Assembly: GCA_964388455.1 (NCBI GenBank)
Contig: CAYMAN010000005.1
Coordinates: 27,607 to 91,606, forward strand
Direction of reading: 5' to 3'
Length of the DNA stretch: 64,000 bases
Source of the DNA: JBBRWO01 sp964388455
Lineage (GTDB): Bacteria; Actinomycetota; Coriobacteriia; Anaerosomatales; JAAXUF01
Shown one piece after another: positions 33,656 through 41,737 of this stretch. Both the position numbers and the translations under genes were made by a program. A model generated the notes under the pieces. That model did not search any database. It saw nothing but the letters and a program-made list of their open reading frames with translations, and was not told the DNA's origin. The number at the start of each line of letters is the position of its first letter. Position 1 is the first letter of the stretch.

Positions 33656-33991
33656 TCAGCCGACGGTCAGCACGTCATCTGCCATAAGCGCTGCCACTGC
33701 ATCCGCCATGATTCCGACCTCACCGATCGCCAACCGATCCTTCAGGCCCAGGTAGTCGAGGCAGGTGCCGCACGCCTTGATCGGCACACCCTTCTCAGCG
33801 AGCAGTGTCAGATCGTCGAGCGAGGTCGATCCTTCGCATGCGAGGAGCACGCCGGCGTTCATCAGCGTCACGGCGACCGGTGTCTCGGCGTTCCGTGCGA
33901 GCGTGTAGAGGAAGTTCCTCATGAGAACCGTACCAAGCTCATCGTCGCCATGCCCGATGCGATCGGAGGTGATGAAGACTCGTTTGGACAT
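33656..33991 (-). CDS. YedF-like selenium-metabolism protein (DsrE-like domain only)
   Basis: A 111-aa protein beginning SKRVFITSDRIGHGDDELG, with NFLYTLARNAETPVAVTLMNAGV and KACGTCLDYLGL, the C-terminal DsrE-like domain found in YedF proteins of selenium-using bacteria. The TusA-like N-terminal domain of full YedF is absent. The CX2C pair (ACGTC) could carry sulfur or selenium. The ATG at 33989-33991 has AGAGGAG 6 bp upstream. It sits directly before selA, and a role in selenium delivery is inferred from genomic linkage; biochemistry of the family is not settled. Confidence 0.85.
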   Translation of the reverse strand: MSKRVFITSDRIGHGDDELGTVLMRNFLYTLARNAETPVAVTLMNAGVLLACEGSTSLDDLTLLAEKGVPIKACGTCLDYLGLKDRLAIGEVGIMADAVAALMADDVLTVG

Positions 33992-34055
33992 GAGCGCTCC
34001 TCTGCAGGATTCAGCGTCGCCGATAAGGGCGAACATATACGAGAGTTCCGTTGTG

Positions 34056-34105
34056 ATTATAGCGCGCCGAGACCGCACATGCGCGACAGCCGCCTCGCAG
34101 GCGGC
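34056..34105 (-). promoter_or_regulatory. selD 3' hairpin followed by -10 box for the yedF-like/selAB unit
   Basis: On the minus strand a perfect 7-bp hairpin GCCGCCT-GCG-AGGCGGC (34089-34105) lies 19 bp past the selD stop, and a perfect -10 TATAAT (34056-34061) follows, 65 bp before the YedF-like start. The hairpin is a possible selD terminator (no T-tract), and TATAAT a separate promoter for the next three sel genes. No convincing -35 is visible. Confidence 0.5.
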
Positions 34106-34124
34106 GACTCAGCCGGCTTGGGCG

Positions 34125-35165
34125 CTAGCGGACGACGATGCGCCCGGGAGTGTCAGCGATGCAGCGACCTATGCGCGCACCCAGCACTCCACGCGCGGCG
34201 AGTTCCGCCGCCAGGCGATCAGCGTCCTCAGTGGGTACCGCGATCATGAGGCCGCCGCTGGTCTGCGGGTCGCAGAGGATCCGCATCCACGTGCCCGGCT
34301 CGGACGCTCCTGCCCACAGCACGAACTCGTCGGCCCACGCGACCACGTCGGCTGTTCGCCCCGGAACGACTCCTTGCTCGGCGAAGTCAGCGACGCGGTC
34401 GAAGAGTGGCACGGCGGCAACGTTCAGCTCGGCGCCACATCCGCTCGCTTCGACCATCTCGTGTAGGTGACCGAGAAGCCCGAATCCGGTGACGTCTGTG
34501 CACGCGCTGACGCCGACCTCCACCATCGCCTCGCACGCGAGACGGTTCAGGGCCGCCATAGCCTCGATGCAGTCGCGCGCGGTCTCCTCGTTCTCCAGAC
34601 CCTGCTTCAACGCGGTCCCGATGATGCCGGTTCCGATCGGCTTGGTAAGGAATATCTCGTCGCCCGCCCGCGCGCCGCGGTTGCGAACGACCCTGTCGGG
34701 ATGAACGGTACCGAACACGGAAAGCCCGAACTTGGGCTCCTTATCGTCGATGGTATGACCGCCAACAGTGACCGCGCCGGCCTCGGTGACCTTTTCGGCG
34801 CCTCCGCGGACGACTTCGCCCACGATGTCGGCGCCCATTGAGCACGGGAACGCGAGCAGGTTCATCGCCGTCAGCGGACGGCCGCCCATCGCATAGATGT
34901 CGGAGAGCGAGTTCGCCGCGGCTATCCGCCCGAAGTCGTACGGGTCATCCACGATGGGCGTGAAGAAGTCCACGGTCAGCAACGCCGCCATGTCATCTGA
35001 CAGTCGATAGACCGCGGCGTCATCGCTCGTCTCGAAGCCGAGGATGAGCGCGTCGGACTGACCGGGAGCGATCTTGTCGAGCACTGCCTGGAGGTCCGCC
35101 GGACCCCACTTCGCCGCTCAACCAGCTTTGCTTGAGAGTTGCGTAAGTCGCACGCGCTCAGTCAT
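34125..35165 (-). CDS. selD: Selenide, water dikinase SelD, a selenoprotein (in-frame UGA)
   Basis: SelD makes selenophosphate, the selenium donor for SelA. Full length is 346 aa with selenocysteine at residue 16, encoded by TGA at 35118-35120. The N-terminus reads LTQLSSKAG-Sec-AAKWGPADL, matching the family pattern in which this position is Cys or Sec and the following AAK lysine (residue 19) is catalytic. Downstream are SDDAAVYRL, FTPIVDDPYDFGRIAAAN, AVTVGGHTIDDKEPKFGL and DPQTSGGLM. The ATG at 35163-35165 has GGGAGGTGA 6 bp upstream, and a SECIS-like hairpin follows the UGA. A caller that stops at TGA would begin wrongly at a GTG at 35084. Confidence 0.95.
35091..35120 (-). promoter_or_regulatory. 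UGA(Sec) codon and bacterial SECIS hairpin in selD
   Basis: After the TGA come ten bases, then GGGGTCC, loop GGC, GGACCTC: a 7-bp stem (one G-T pair) whose apical loop starts 17 bases past the UGA and opens with G. Distance and loop G agree with the known rules for bacterial SECIS elements (loop roughly 16-37 nt from UGA, G in the first loop positions). Confidence 0.8.
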
Positions 35166-35237
35166 GTCCGATCACCTCCCGTTGAGAGCCAGAATTGGTT
35201 GCCGTTATCGCGCGACGTCGCACATCCGCGCAGACTA

Positions 35238-36608
35238 TCACGCAAGCGCGTACTGCCGAGCAGGCAGGTCGTCGTCGTCGGGGAACGGCTCGCTTGGCAT
35301 CGCCATCAGGAATCCCTGGCCGTACTTCACACCCAATGCCCGCAGCGCGTCCAGCTCTTCGACGGTCTCGATACCCTCGGCGATCAGCTTTGCCCCTACT
35401 CGCTCCGCCAGCGTCACCAGAGACTCGATCAGCGTCGCACGGATGTCATCGCTGTCGACGCCGCGAACCAGGGAGAGGTCGACCTTGAGCCACTCGGGGC
35501 GCACCTCTGAGATGCACTGCAAAGAGCCGTAGCCGGCGCCCGCGTCATCGACCGCCACTGAGAAGCCCAGCGCACGCACGTACTCGAGCGTGGCGCGGAA
35601 GGAACAGAAATCGGTGATGGCAGCGCGCTCGGTGATCTCGAGCACCACACGGTTCGCAGGAAGCGAAGCCTCCTCAAGCAGCGAAGCGGTCACGATATCG
35701 CGTAGCTGTGGGTCTGCAATCGCCTCGGGCTCGATGTTGACGAAGAGCAGTCGCTCACCCTTCATGCCCGCCGCCGCCTGCAGCGCACGCTTGCGACAGA
35801 TCCGCTCGAGACGCAAAACGAGATCGGAGTCGTAGGCTACCGCGAAGAGCTTGTCGGGCCGTTCGAACTCACTGCCTTCCGGACCGCGTGAAAGCGCCTC
35901 GTACCCGATGACCTCCATGGTCTCGAGCTGAAAGACCGGGTGCACCAGCGTGCGAACATCCTCACGCGTGATGATGTCGCGCAAACGCGCGATGCGCTCG
36001 GTGCCATCTTCAGCCTCGCGCGCGTAGGAGTCGGCCAACGCGCGTTCGAGGCCGTCGTATACGAGGCGCTCGACGCGCACCGACTCGTCCTGACAGACGG
36101 TCGCAGAACCGACGTAGCAGCCGAACTTCTTGTACAGCGACGGCTCCATCCGCTCCTCGATCTTTGCGCGAAGCACCCCCTCGACGCGACGAGCGAGCTC
36201 GAGTCGAGAGTGTTGTTCGAGGCATGCCATCGTCCTGGGCGGTGAAAGAACGATCACAAAGGCGTTGCCGGATATCATAAGCTCGGCGATCACATCCGCG
36301 TCACGGAGTACCTCACCGGCGATCTCGTCGAGCACGACCGCGACCTCGCACATGACCCGGTCGAACGCCTTCCAACCAAAGATTTCTTCGATCCGCGAGT
36401 AGCGCGCAACGTTCACGCACAGCAGGGATACTTCGCCCCGCTCCTCGAGGAGCGCCGATATCCGAGGAAAGACAAGAGGAGTCGTCGGCAGACCGGTCAC
36501 AGCGTCGAACAGCATGCGCCGGACCTCGGGATTCACGTCGAGCGTCTTGTGCAGGTCGAGCCAGGACTCGAGTAGGAGCTTGGTGTTATCGAGCCGACCG
36601 TCCTCCAT
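35238..36608 (-). CDS. EAL-domain c-di-GMP phosphodiesterase with degenerate GGDEF
   Basis: A 456-aa signalling protein. Residues ~30-185 resemble a GGDEF domain (FDAVTGLPTTPLVFPRI) but the active loop reads ISGNAFVIV, so cyclase activity is lost. Residues ~205-440 are an EAL domain with the catalytic set intact: VIGYEALSRG, FVNIEPEA, VVLEITERA, VAVDDAGAGYGSL, LKVDLSLVRG, LIAEGIET and GQGFLM. No membrane segment or other sensor is seen. ATG with GGGGAGAG 6 bp upstream. Probable c-di-GMP hydrolase, possibly GTP-regulated through the dead GGDEF. Confidence 0.9.
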   Translation of the reverse strand: MEDGRLDNTKLLLESWLDLHKTLDVNPEVRRMLFDAVTGLPTTPLVFPRISALLEERGEVSLLCVNVARYSRIEEIFGWKAFDRVMCEVAVVLDEIAGEVLRDADVIAELMISGNAFVIVLSPPRTMACLEQHSRLELARRVEGVLRAKIEERMEPSLYKKFGCYVGSATVCQDESVRVERLVYDGLERALADSYAREAEDGTERIARLRDIITREDVRTLVHPVFQLETMEVIGYEALSRGPEGSEFERPDKLFAVAYDSDLVLRLERICRKRALQAAAGMKGERLLFVNIEPEAIADPQLRDIVTASLLEEASLPANRVVLEITERAAITDFCSFRATLEYVRALGFSVAVDDAGAGYGSLQCISEVRPEWLKVDLSLVRGVDSDDIRATLIESLVTLAERVGAKLIAEGIETVEELDALRALGVKYGQGFLMAMPSEPFPDDDDLPARQYALA

Positions 36609-36677
36609 GTAGCACTCTCCCCATGTGGTCCGTCAATGCCGGCCCGTCGGCCGGAGCGTCACTAGTTTAGTATCGGC

Positions 36678-38720
36678 TTACGCGTACGCGAGCCTGAGCG
36701 CAACCGCGCCGTTCGCCTCGATCGGCACCCCGAACGCCGTCCCGCCCACGGCGACCGGTGCCCCGCCCCGAACGTCTGTCACCGATGAGACGCGTCTGTC
36801 GGTCGTCAGGTTCGCCGAGACCTTCTCGGGCGAGTGGTTCAGAAGCACCACGAGATCGTCGGCCTCGCCCTGCAGCAACGTGACCTCGACTTCCGGAACG
36901 TCGCACGCCACCGGCGCGCCACATCCGGCAGCTCGCGCCACGGCGCCATACACCTCGCGCAGCATCTTGCGAATGGGTGCTGGAGTCGCCCACGGATCAC
37001 CCTGGGCGATCGAACGCTCCACGGGCGCTGCGAGGTACACGGCTCGACCCTGACCGACCTGGTTGACGGTCAGCAGCGGACTGCCCTTCGCGTCGGTCGC
37101 GACGATGGTGGCGGTTCCGCCGGAGAGCAGCGCGTAGTTGGGGACGTCAAGGTTCACGTCGAACCCGTCGAGCGTGCCGAGGACGTCTTGCTGCGCCACA
37201 CGACACGACAGCGTCGAGCGCGGACCCGCATCGCCCAGAAACTCGATGCCGAATATCTCGCGAATCGCCGGGTTCGCGTCGCCGCCCCCGTACGACAACA
37301 GCAGCGAGCCACCCGCCTGCACGAAACTGGCGAGCCGCTCCCAGGTCTTCTCGGCGAGTTCAAACGCGCTGGGAACGAGCAACACGGAGTACGCCGAGAA
37401 GTCGTCGGTCTCGAAGGCGACGGTCACCGGCAGATGGGCCTCTTTTGCGCCGATAAAGGACGCGAGGCACGAACGCGGGTCGAAGAGGCCCGCGAGATTC
37501 GGCAGAGGCAGGTATCGCTCAGAGGGCATGATGACCGCGGTGCGCTCAGGCGTGGGCTCGAAGTGCCGCAGATCGATACGGGCCGCGGTCTTCACGAATG
37601 TGCGCATCTCGCCGAGAGCCGGCTTGGCCTTGCCGGCACCGTCGGTCACGCCGACGAGCGTCTCGAACGGATCGAGGAAATACGGCTCGCGCCGCTCGGT
37701 TTCCAGATCGCGGTACCGGCGAACGAGCGCGCCGGCCGCGCGGTTCACGAGTCCCGACCACAGCGCGAGTCGCAGCGCGGCAGCCTCCTCGCCGGGCGAG
37801 TTGTCGAGGCTGAGCACGCCGATCTCGTCGAGCAACACCGGCTTGCCTCGGCCGGCGGTGCGAAGAAGAAACGCGTCGAGGTACGTCGACGGACCGCTGG
37901 TGATGGGCCCCTCGGCGGCATACGCGCGGTAGGCGGCGGTGACGTGGCTGACCCCGAACTCGCAGGTGTCGACCGCCCCGCGCGCGTCGACTCCGGTCGC
38001 GCGGAAGAGCGCCTCCGGATCGATGCCCAGGGTGATCGGCCGCTCCTCGTCGAGTTCCCGGATCGCCTCGCGCAACTGGCGCGTCCACGCCTCGAGCGCC
38101 GAGGAGGTCTCGAAACCGCTGCAGAACGCCTCGTTGGCGAGCTGCCAGGCGAACACTCCCGCGTCAGAGCGGAAGCGCGCGACCAGTTTCTGGACCAGAG
38201 CGACTTCACGCTGCACGAGGTAGTTGTCGGTACGCGGATCGCGCTTCTTGCCCCACGGGACCTCGGTGAGCTCGGCGTGGCGATCGTCAGCGAAGAAACA
38301 GAGGATGACCTGCAGCTTGCGCTCCCGCGCAGCGGCGATCAGGTCCTCGAGTCTGTCGATGGCGCGCTCGTCGTACTGCCCTACCTGGGGCTCGAGCACC
38401 TTCCACGATACGAGCAACCTCACCAGCGCGAAGCGAGCCTCTCCGAGAGCGTCGAGATCCTCGGACTGGTCGCGCACGTACCAGTCGTTCCAGCTCTCCG
38501 TCTCGGTGTCGAGCGGGTAGATCGTGGCGCCCACCGGAAACAGCGGGTTGCGACGCGGTGGCTTGGGAGCCGGCGTCGCGGCAGACGCGGATTGCGAGGC
38601 CTTGGTCGACCCGGCCACTCCGGCCGGTGCCTCCTTGCGCGGTGCGGTCGCCGCTGCGGTGTTCTCGGCAGGTGCGATGCGCTGTCTGGGCTGGCGGGGT
38701 CCGCCTTTGCGTGTGGCCAC
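36678..38720 (-). CDS. Glycoside hydrolase-like TIM-barrel protein (GH5/GH42-like)
   Basis: A 680-aa protein. The first ~60 residues are Pro/Ala/Lys-rich and lack a signal peptide. Residues ~62-380 look like a GH-A clan barrel: YDERAIDRLEDLIAAARERKLQVILCFFAD, the acid/base stretch AWQLANEAFCSG near 190 and a candidate nucleophile in VLLDEIGVLSLD near 290. Residues ~400-580 resemble the glutamine-amidotransferase-like trimerisation domain of beta-galactosidases (VLLVPSAFELAEKTWERLASFVQAGGSLLLSYGG), then a beta-sandwich tail. Substrate unknown. GTG start with GGAAGG 9 bp upstream, 3 bp after the TPR gene stop. Confidence 0.8.
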   Translation of the reverse strand: MATRKGGPRQPRQRIAPAENTAAATAPRKEAPAGVAGSTKASQSASAATPAPKPPRRNPLFPVGATIYPLDTETESWNDWYVRDQSEDLDALGEARFALVRLLVSWKVLEPQVGQYDERAIDRLEDLIAAARERKLQVILCFFADDRHAELTEVPWGKKRDPRTDNYLVQREVALVQKLVARFRSDAGVFAWQLANEAFCSGFETSSALEAWTRQLREAIRELDEERPITLGIDPEALFRATGVDARGAVDTCEFGVSHVTAAYRAYAAEGPITSGPSTYLDAFLLRTAGRGKPVLLDEIGVLSLDNSPGEEAAALRLALWSGLVNRAAGALVRRYRDLETERREPYFLDPFETLVGVTDGAGKAKPALGEMRTFVKTAARIDLRHFEPTPERTAVIMPSERYLPLPNLAGLFDPRSCLASFIGAKEAHLPVTVAFETDDFSAYSVLLVPSAFELAEKTWERLASFVQAGGSLLLSYGGGDANPAIREIFGIEFLGDAGPRSTLSCRVAQQDVLGTLDGFDVNLDVPNYALLSGGTATIVATDAKGSPLLTVNQVGQGRAVYLAAPVERSIAQGDPWATPAPIRKMLREVYGAVARAAGCGAPVACDVPEVEVTLLQGEADDLVVLLNHSPEKVSANLTTDRRVSSVTDVRGGAPVAVGGTAFGVPIEANGAVALRLAYA

Positions 38721-38723
38721 CGG

Positions 38724-39887
38724 TTACGACCTTCCGCCGGCGTAGGTGTCGTAGAGCCGCCAGAAGAGTCCCTGGCGACGCGTGTCGTGGTAGGCGGCGC
38801 GGCGGACCTCCCAATGTGCGCGGGAGTGCTCGCCCTCCGTCAGCAGTACGGCCGCGAGTCCGAAGCGGGCGCGAACGCACGCGGGATCGAGCTCAACCGC
38901 GCGCAGATACGACGCCTTGGCCTGTCCATAACGCTGCAGCCCGAGAAGCGACTCCGCGAGAAGAACGTGCGGCATCGCGTCGTCAGGAACCGCCTTGGCG
39001 AGCGCACCGAAGACGCGGGCGGCGTTGCGGTTGAGCCCCGGTCGCTTGGCGAATGACGCACCCAGAACGTAGACCGCGGTGGGTGTACGGGTCGAGACCG
39101 CCATGGCGCGTAGGGCAACGGCCATCGCCTCGTTGACCGCCTCCTGCTTGAGGTAGAGGTAGCCGGCGAGTGCAAGCGCCTCGGCGTCGTCGGGGTCCTC
39201 GTCGAGAATCAGTCTGATCAGATCGACCGCCGAGAAGAAATCCTCCTCGAAGGCCAGCTCGAGCGCCGCCTTGAGCCGCGCATCGCGATCCGGTGCGACA
39301 TCGATGGGGTCCGGAGCGGGGGTGCCGTCATCGTAGACACCCGCGAGCGAGAAGAAGAAATCGTCCTGGCTGGGGTCGAGCTCGCCGGCGCGTCGGAAGC
39401 CCGGCAACGCGGTTGCCATGCCTTCGCGCTTGAGCGCGGCCACCGCGAGGTTGTACATCGCACGCGGCTCGGATGCGTCGAGCTCGAGCGCCATGCGCCA
39501 GGCATCGATCGCCTCCTCCTGAAACGCCGCCGAGGCGAACGCCTCGCCCAATTGCACGTGCGCCGTCACGAGGTCGGGGACGACCTCGGCCAGCTCGTGC
39601 CACACGAGGATCGACTGGTCCCACATACCGCCGCGGCGATCGTACGCCAGACCAAGAGCGAGATACGCGGGAGCACAGTCGGGGTCGAGCTCGATGGCGC
39701 GGCTGGCTGCAGCGATGGCTTCGTCGTAGAAGTCGCCGGTCAGGAACAGCTCGGCGAGGAGTGAGTGGATGAGCGGGTCGGCATCGTCGACGCGAAGCGC
39801 CTGATAGCACGCCTCGACCGCCGGAGCGACGTGACCCTGACGGGCCAGCCCCTCGGCGAGCAACGACTGCTGACCGCGGCCGCTCAC
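38724..39887 (-). CDS. Tetratricopeptide-repeat protein
   Basis: A 387-aa protein made almost wholly of TPR units, for example GDFYDEAIAAASRAIELDPDCAPAYLALG, AFQEEAIDAWRMALELD, and QRYGQAKASYLRAVELDP. No signal peptide or catalytic domain. TPRs bind partner proteins; the partner is unknown. The GTG start overlaps the stop of the B12-binding gene, and the glycosidase-like gene follows after 3 bp, so the three are cotranscribed. Confidence 0.88.
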   Translation of the reverse strand: MSGRGQQSLLAEGLARQGHVAPAVEACYQALRVDDADPLIHSLLAELFLTGDFYDEAIAAASRAIELDPDCAPAYLALGLAYDRRGGMWDQSILVWHELAEVVPDLVTAHVQLGEAFASAAFQEEAIDAWRMALELDASEPRAMYNLAVAALKREGMATALPGFRRAGELDPSQDDFFFSLAGVYDDGTPAPDPIDVAPDRDARLKAALELAFEEDFFSAVDLIRLILDEDPDDAEALALAGYLYLKQEAVNEAMAVALRAMAVSTRTPTAVYVLGASFAKRPGLNRNAARVFGALAKAVPDDAMPHVLLAESLLGLQRYGQAKASYLRAVELDPACVRARFGLAAVLLTEGEHSRAHWEVRRAAYHDTRRQGLFWRLYDTYAGGRS

Positions 39888-40537
39888 GATGCACCGCCCG
39901 ACTGCGCCGCGACCTTGGTGACGAGCTTGAGCGCACTCTCGGCACCGCGCGCGACGCCGTTGGCACCCACTGAGCGAGCCAGAGCGGTATCCGCCGAGAA
40001 GGGGCCGCCGGCGACGAAGATGATCACGTCACCTCGGTTACCCGCGGTGAACATCTCACGAACACGCGAGACCGACTCCGCGGTCTCGATCATGGATGCG
40101 AAGACGATGAGGATGCGGGCGCCGGTCTCCTCGGCACGCTCAAGGAACTCGGCCGGGCGGACATCGGTGCCCAGATCGATCACGCGGTGGCCGGCCTCTT
40201 TGAGTGCGGCGGCGGTGATGTCCTTGTCGATGGCGTGGAAGTCGTGGTGCATGGTGCCCACGAGCACGGTGATGCCACTGTCCTGTGCGGTCGTGGGTGG
40301 CGTCACGAAGCTCGTGATCTGCTCGGCGACGACGGCGGCCTGCGTGAAGGTGTACTCGTCGATGGAGCCGTTGGCCCAGGCGCCGCCCAGCAGCGACATC
40401 GCGGGGGCGAACAGCTGGTCGAAGAGGTGCGCCTGCGCGACGCCGGACGCCTTGGTGCGCTCGATGACCGAGATCGCGCCAGACGGATCCTGGCTCACGA
40501 AAGCCTGGTACAGGCGTGCGGGTGCATCGTCTGCCAC
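39884..40537 (-). CDS. Cobalamin (B12)-binding domain protein
   Basis: A 217-aa protein with the two-domain corrinoid layout. Residues ~5-90 form the helical cap seen in methionine synthase and corrinoid proteins (DQLFAPAMSLLGGAWANGSIDEYTFTQAA); residues ~95-215 form the Rossmann-like B12 domain with VLVGTMHHDFHAIDKDI, IDLGTDVRPAEFLERA and FVAGGPFSADTA. The cobalt-ligand His is present (DFHAID), but the usual G after it is D. The GTG at 40535-40537 is chosen for GAGGAGG 8 bp upstream. It could be a methyl carrier or a B12 sensor; no methyltransferase partner is adjacent. Confidence 0.87.
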   Translation of the reverse strand: MADDAPARLYQAFVSQDPSGAISVIERTKASGVAQAHLFDQLFAPAMSLLGGAWANGSIDEYTFTQAAVVAEQITSFVTPPTTAQDSGITVLVGTMHHDFHAIDKDITAAALKEAGHRVIDLGTDVRPAEFLERAEETGARILIVFASMIETAESVSRVREMFTAGNRGDVIIFVAGGPFSADTALARSVGANGVARGAESALKLVTKVAAQSGGAS

Positions 40538-40645
40538 GATCCAGGCCTCCTCTTCAGTCAATCTGGGTGGTCGCACGCCGTGCTGGCGTGCCCTTCACGC
40601 GAGCGCGAGCGTACGTTTGCAGTATCGCACTAGTCGCAGTGCGTA

Positions 40646-40665
40646 CGCGACGGAAAACCGACGCG
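40646..40665 (-). terminator. Hairpin downstream of tRNA-Leu
   Basis: On the minus strand CGCGTCGG-TTTT-CCGTCGCG forms an 8-position stem with a T-T mismatch, 12 bp after the tRNA 3' end. It probably ends or processes the tRNA transcript; no T-run follows. Confidence 0.45.
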
Positions 40666-40676
40666 GGTTGCTTCGA

Positions 40677-40763
40677 TGGTAGCGGCGGTGGGAGTCGAAC
40701 CCACATGTGGTTGCCCACAGAGGCTTTTAAGGCCCCCTCCTGTGCCAATTCGGATACGCCGCC
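40677..40763 (-). tRNA. tRNA-Leu (anticodon UAA)
   Basis: An 87-nt type II tRNA with a long variable arm (TGTGGGCAACCACA). The anticodon arm is GGGGC-CTTAAAA-GCCTC (anticodon TAA), the T-arm is GTGGG-TTCGACT-CCCAC, the acceptor is GGCGGCG/CGCCGCT with a G-U first pair, discriminator A fits leucine, and CCA is encoded. It is 11 bp downstream of the Ppx/GppA gene on the same strand. Confidence 0.95.
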
Positions 40764-40774
40764 AGGTCCGTCCT

Positions 40775-41737
40775 TCAGTCCGTCTCAGCTGGTAATGGCG
40801 CCGAGCACGACTCGAGAAGTATCCCATACAAGATGTCGTGCTCGCTGACGACGGTGGAGTCCAGTCCGGAGAGCGCGAGCGCGGATTCGATGATGAGCGC
40901 TCCGGCGACGATGACCGGCGCGCGATCCGGATGCAGGCCTGTGATCTCGCGGCGCTTCGCGAGCGGCATCCCGGAGAGCCATCCCACAAGATCCGCGAGC
41001 TGCGGCCCGGTAAGGCAGCTGAGGTGCACGCGCTCCGAGTCGTAGGGTTCGAGCTCCAGATTGATCGCCGAGAGGCTCGTGGCGGCGCCCGCAAGGGAGA
41101 ACAGCACGCGAGGCTTGGAGCGCATCGCGTCGAAGAATGGTCGGAGTTCACGGGCGACGTGCGTGCGGGCCTCGGCGATCTCGATGTGCGTGGGCGGGTC
41201 GGAGTGCAGGAACAGCTCGGTGATGCGGCGCGACCCCACGTCGATGGAGCGCATCAGCTCGATGTCGGTCTCCAGCACGCCGCCTTGTCGGCCCGCCGAG
41301 CCGAAGATGAGCTCCGTTGAGCCGCCGCCGACATCGATCACGAGAATGTCCTCGCCCGCGGCAGACCACGAGGCACCCGCGAACGACAAACGCGCCTCGT
41401 GCTCCCCGTCGATGATGCGTGTGCCGATGCCGGACTCCGCCATGACCGCCACAAGGTCGCTGCCGTTCTCGGCGTCACGACTCGCGCTGGTCGCGTAGGC
41501 GGTTACGCTCTCGACCTCGTGCTGGGCCAGGATCGAGGTGTAGCGCCGCGCGACCTCGGCGACGCGCTCGAGCGCCTCGGGCGAGAGGCGGCCGCTGGCG
41601 TTGGTACCCTCGCCCAGATGCGTGATGTCGGTAGAGCGGACAACCTCGCGGATGGCATCCGGACTCACGTCGGCGATCAGCAACCGCATCGTGACGGTCC
41701 CTATGTCGATGGCGGCGAGCCGCCTGAACTCACTCAT
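40775..41737 (-). CDS. Ppx/GppA-family phosphatase
   Basis: A 320-aa ASKHA-fold enzyme of the exopolyphosphatase / guanosine pentaphosphatase family. It shows RRLAAIDIGTVTMRLLIAD (phosphate loop 1), YATSASRDAENGSDL, IIDGEHEARLSFAG and ILVIDVGGGSTELIFG (loop 2). At this length it is the short form lacking the C-terminal HD domain of E. coli Ppx. The ATG overlaps the DUF501 stop as ATGA, with GAAGGGAAG upstream. Substrate (polyP or pppGpp) is not decidable from sequence. Confidence 0.93.
   Translation of the reverse strand: MSEFRRLAAIDIGTVTMRLLIADVSPDAIREVVRSTDITHLGEGTNASGRLSPEALERVAEVARRYTSILAQHEVESVTAYATSASRDAENGSDLVAVMAESGIGTRIIDGEHEARLSFAGASWSAAGEDILVIDVGGGSTELIFGSAGRQGGVLETDIELMRSIDVGSRRITELFLHSDPPTHIEIAEARTHVARELRPFFDAMRSKPRVLFSLAGAATSLSAINLELEPYDSERVHLSCLTGPQLADLVGWLSGMPLAKRREITGLHPDRAPVIVAGALIIESALALSGLDSTVVSEHDILYGILLESCSAPLPAETD

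Noticed and set aside
35118..35120. TGA in selD as a nonsense mutation or sequencing error
   Set aside because: It sits exactly at the family's Cys/Sec position, with SECIS-like hairpin, perfect ribosome site and complete Sec machinery nearby.
36834..39056. A 740-codon plus-strand frame opposite the glycosidase-like and TPR genes
   Set aside because: Antisense shadow; the minus-strand proteins have clear folds and ribosome sites, while this frame has none.
40611..40647. GCGTACG...CGTACGC and CGCACT...AGTGCG repeats as a B12 riboswitch
   Set aside because: The region before the B12-binding gene is too short and lacks the conserved B12-box sequence.
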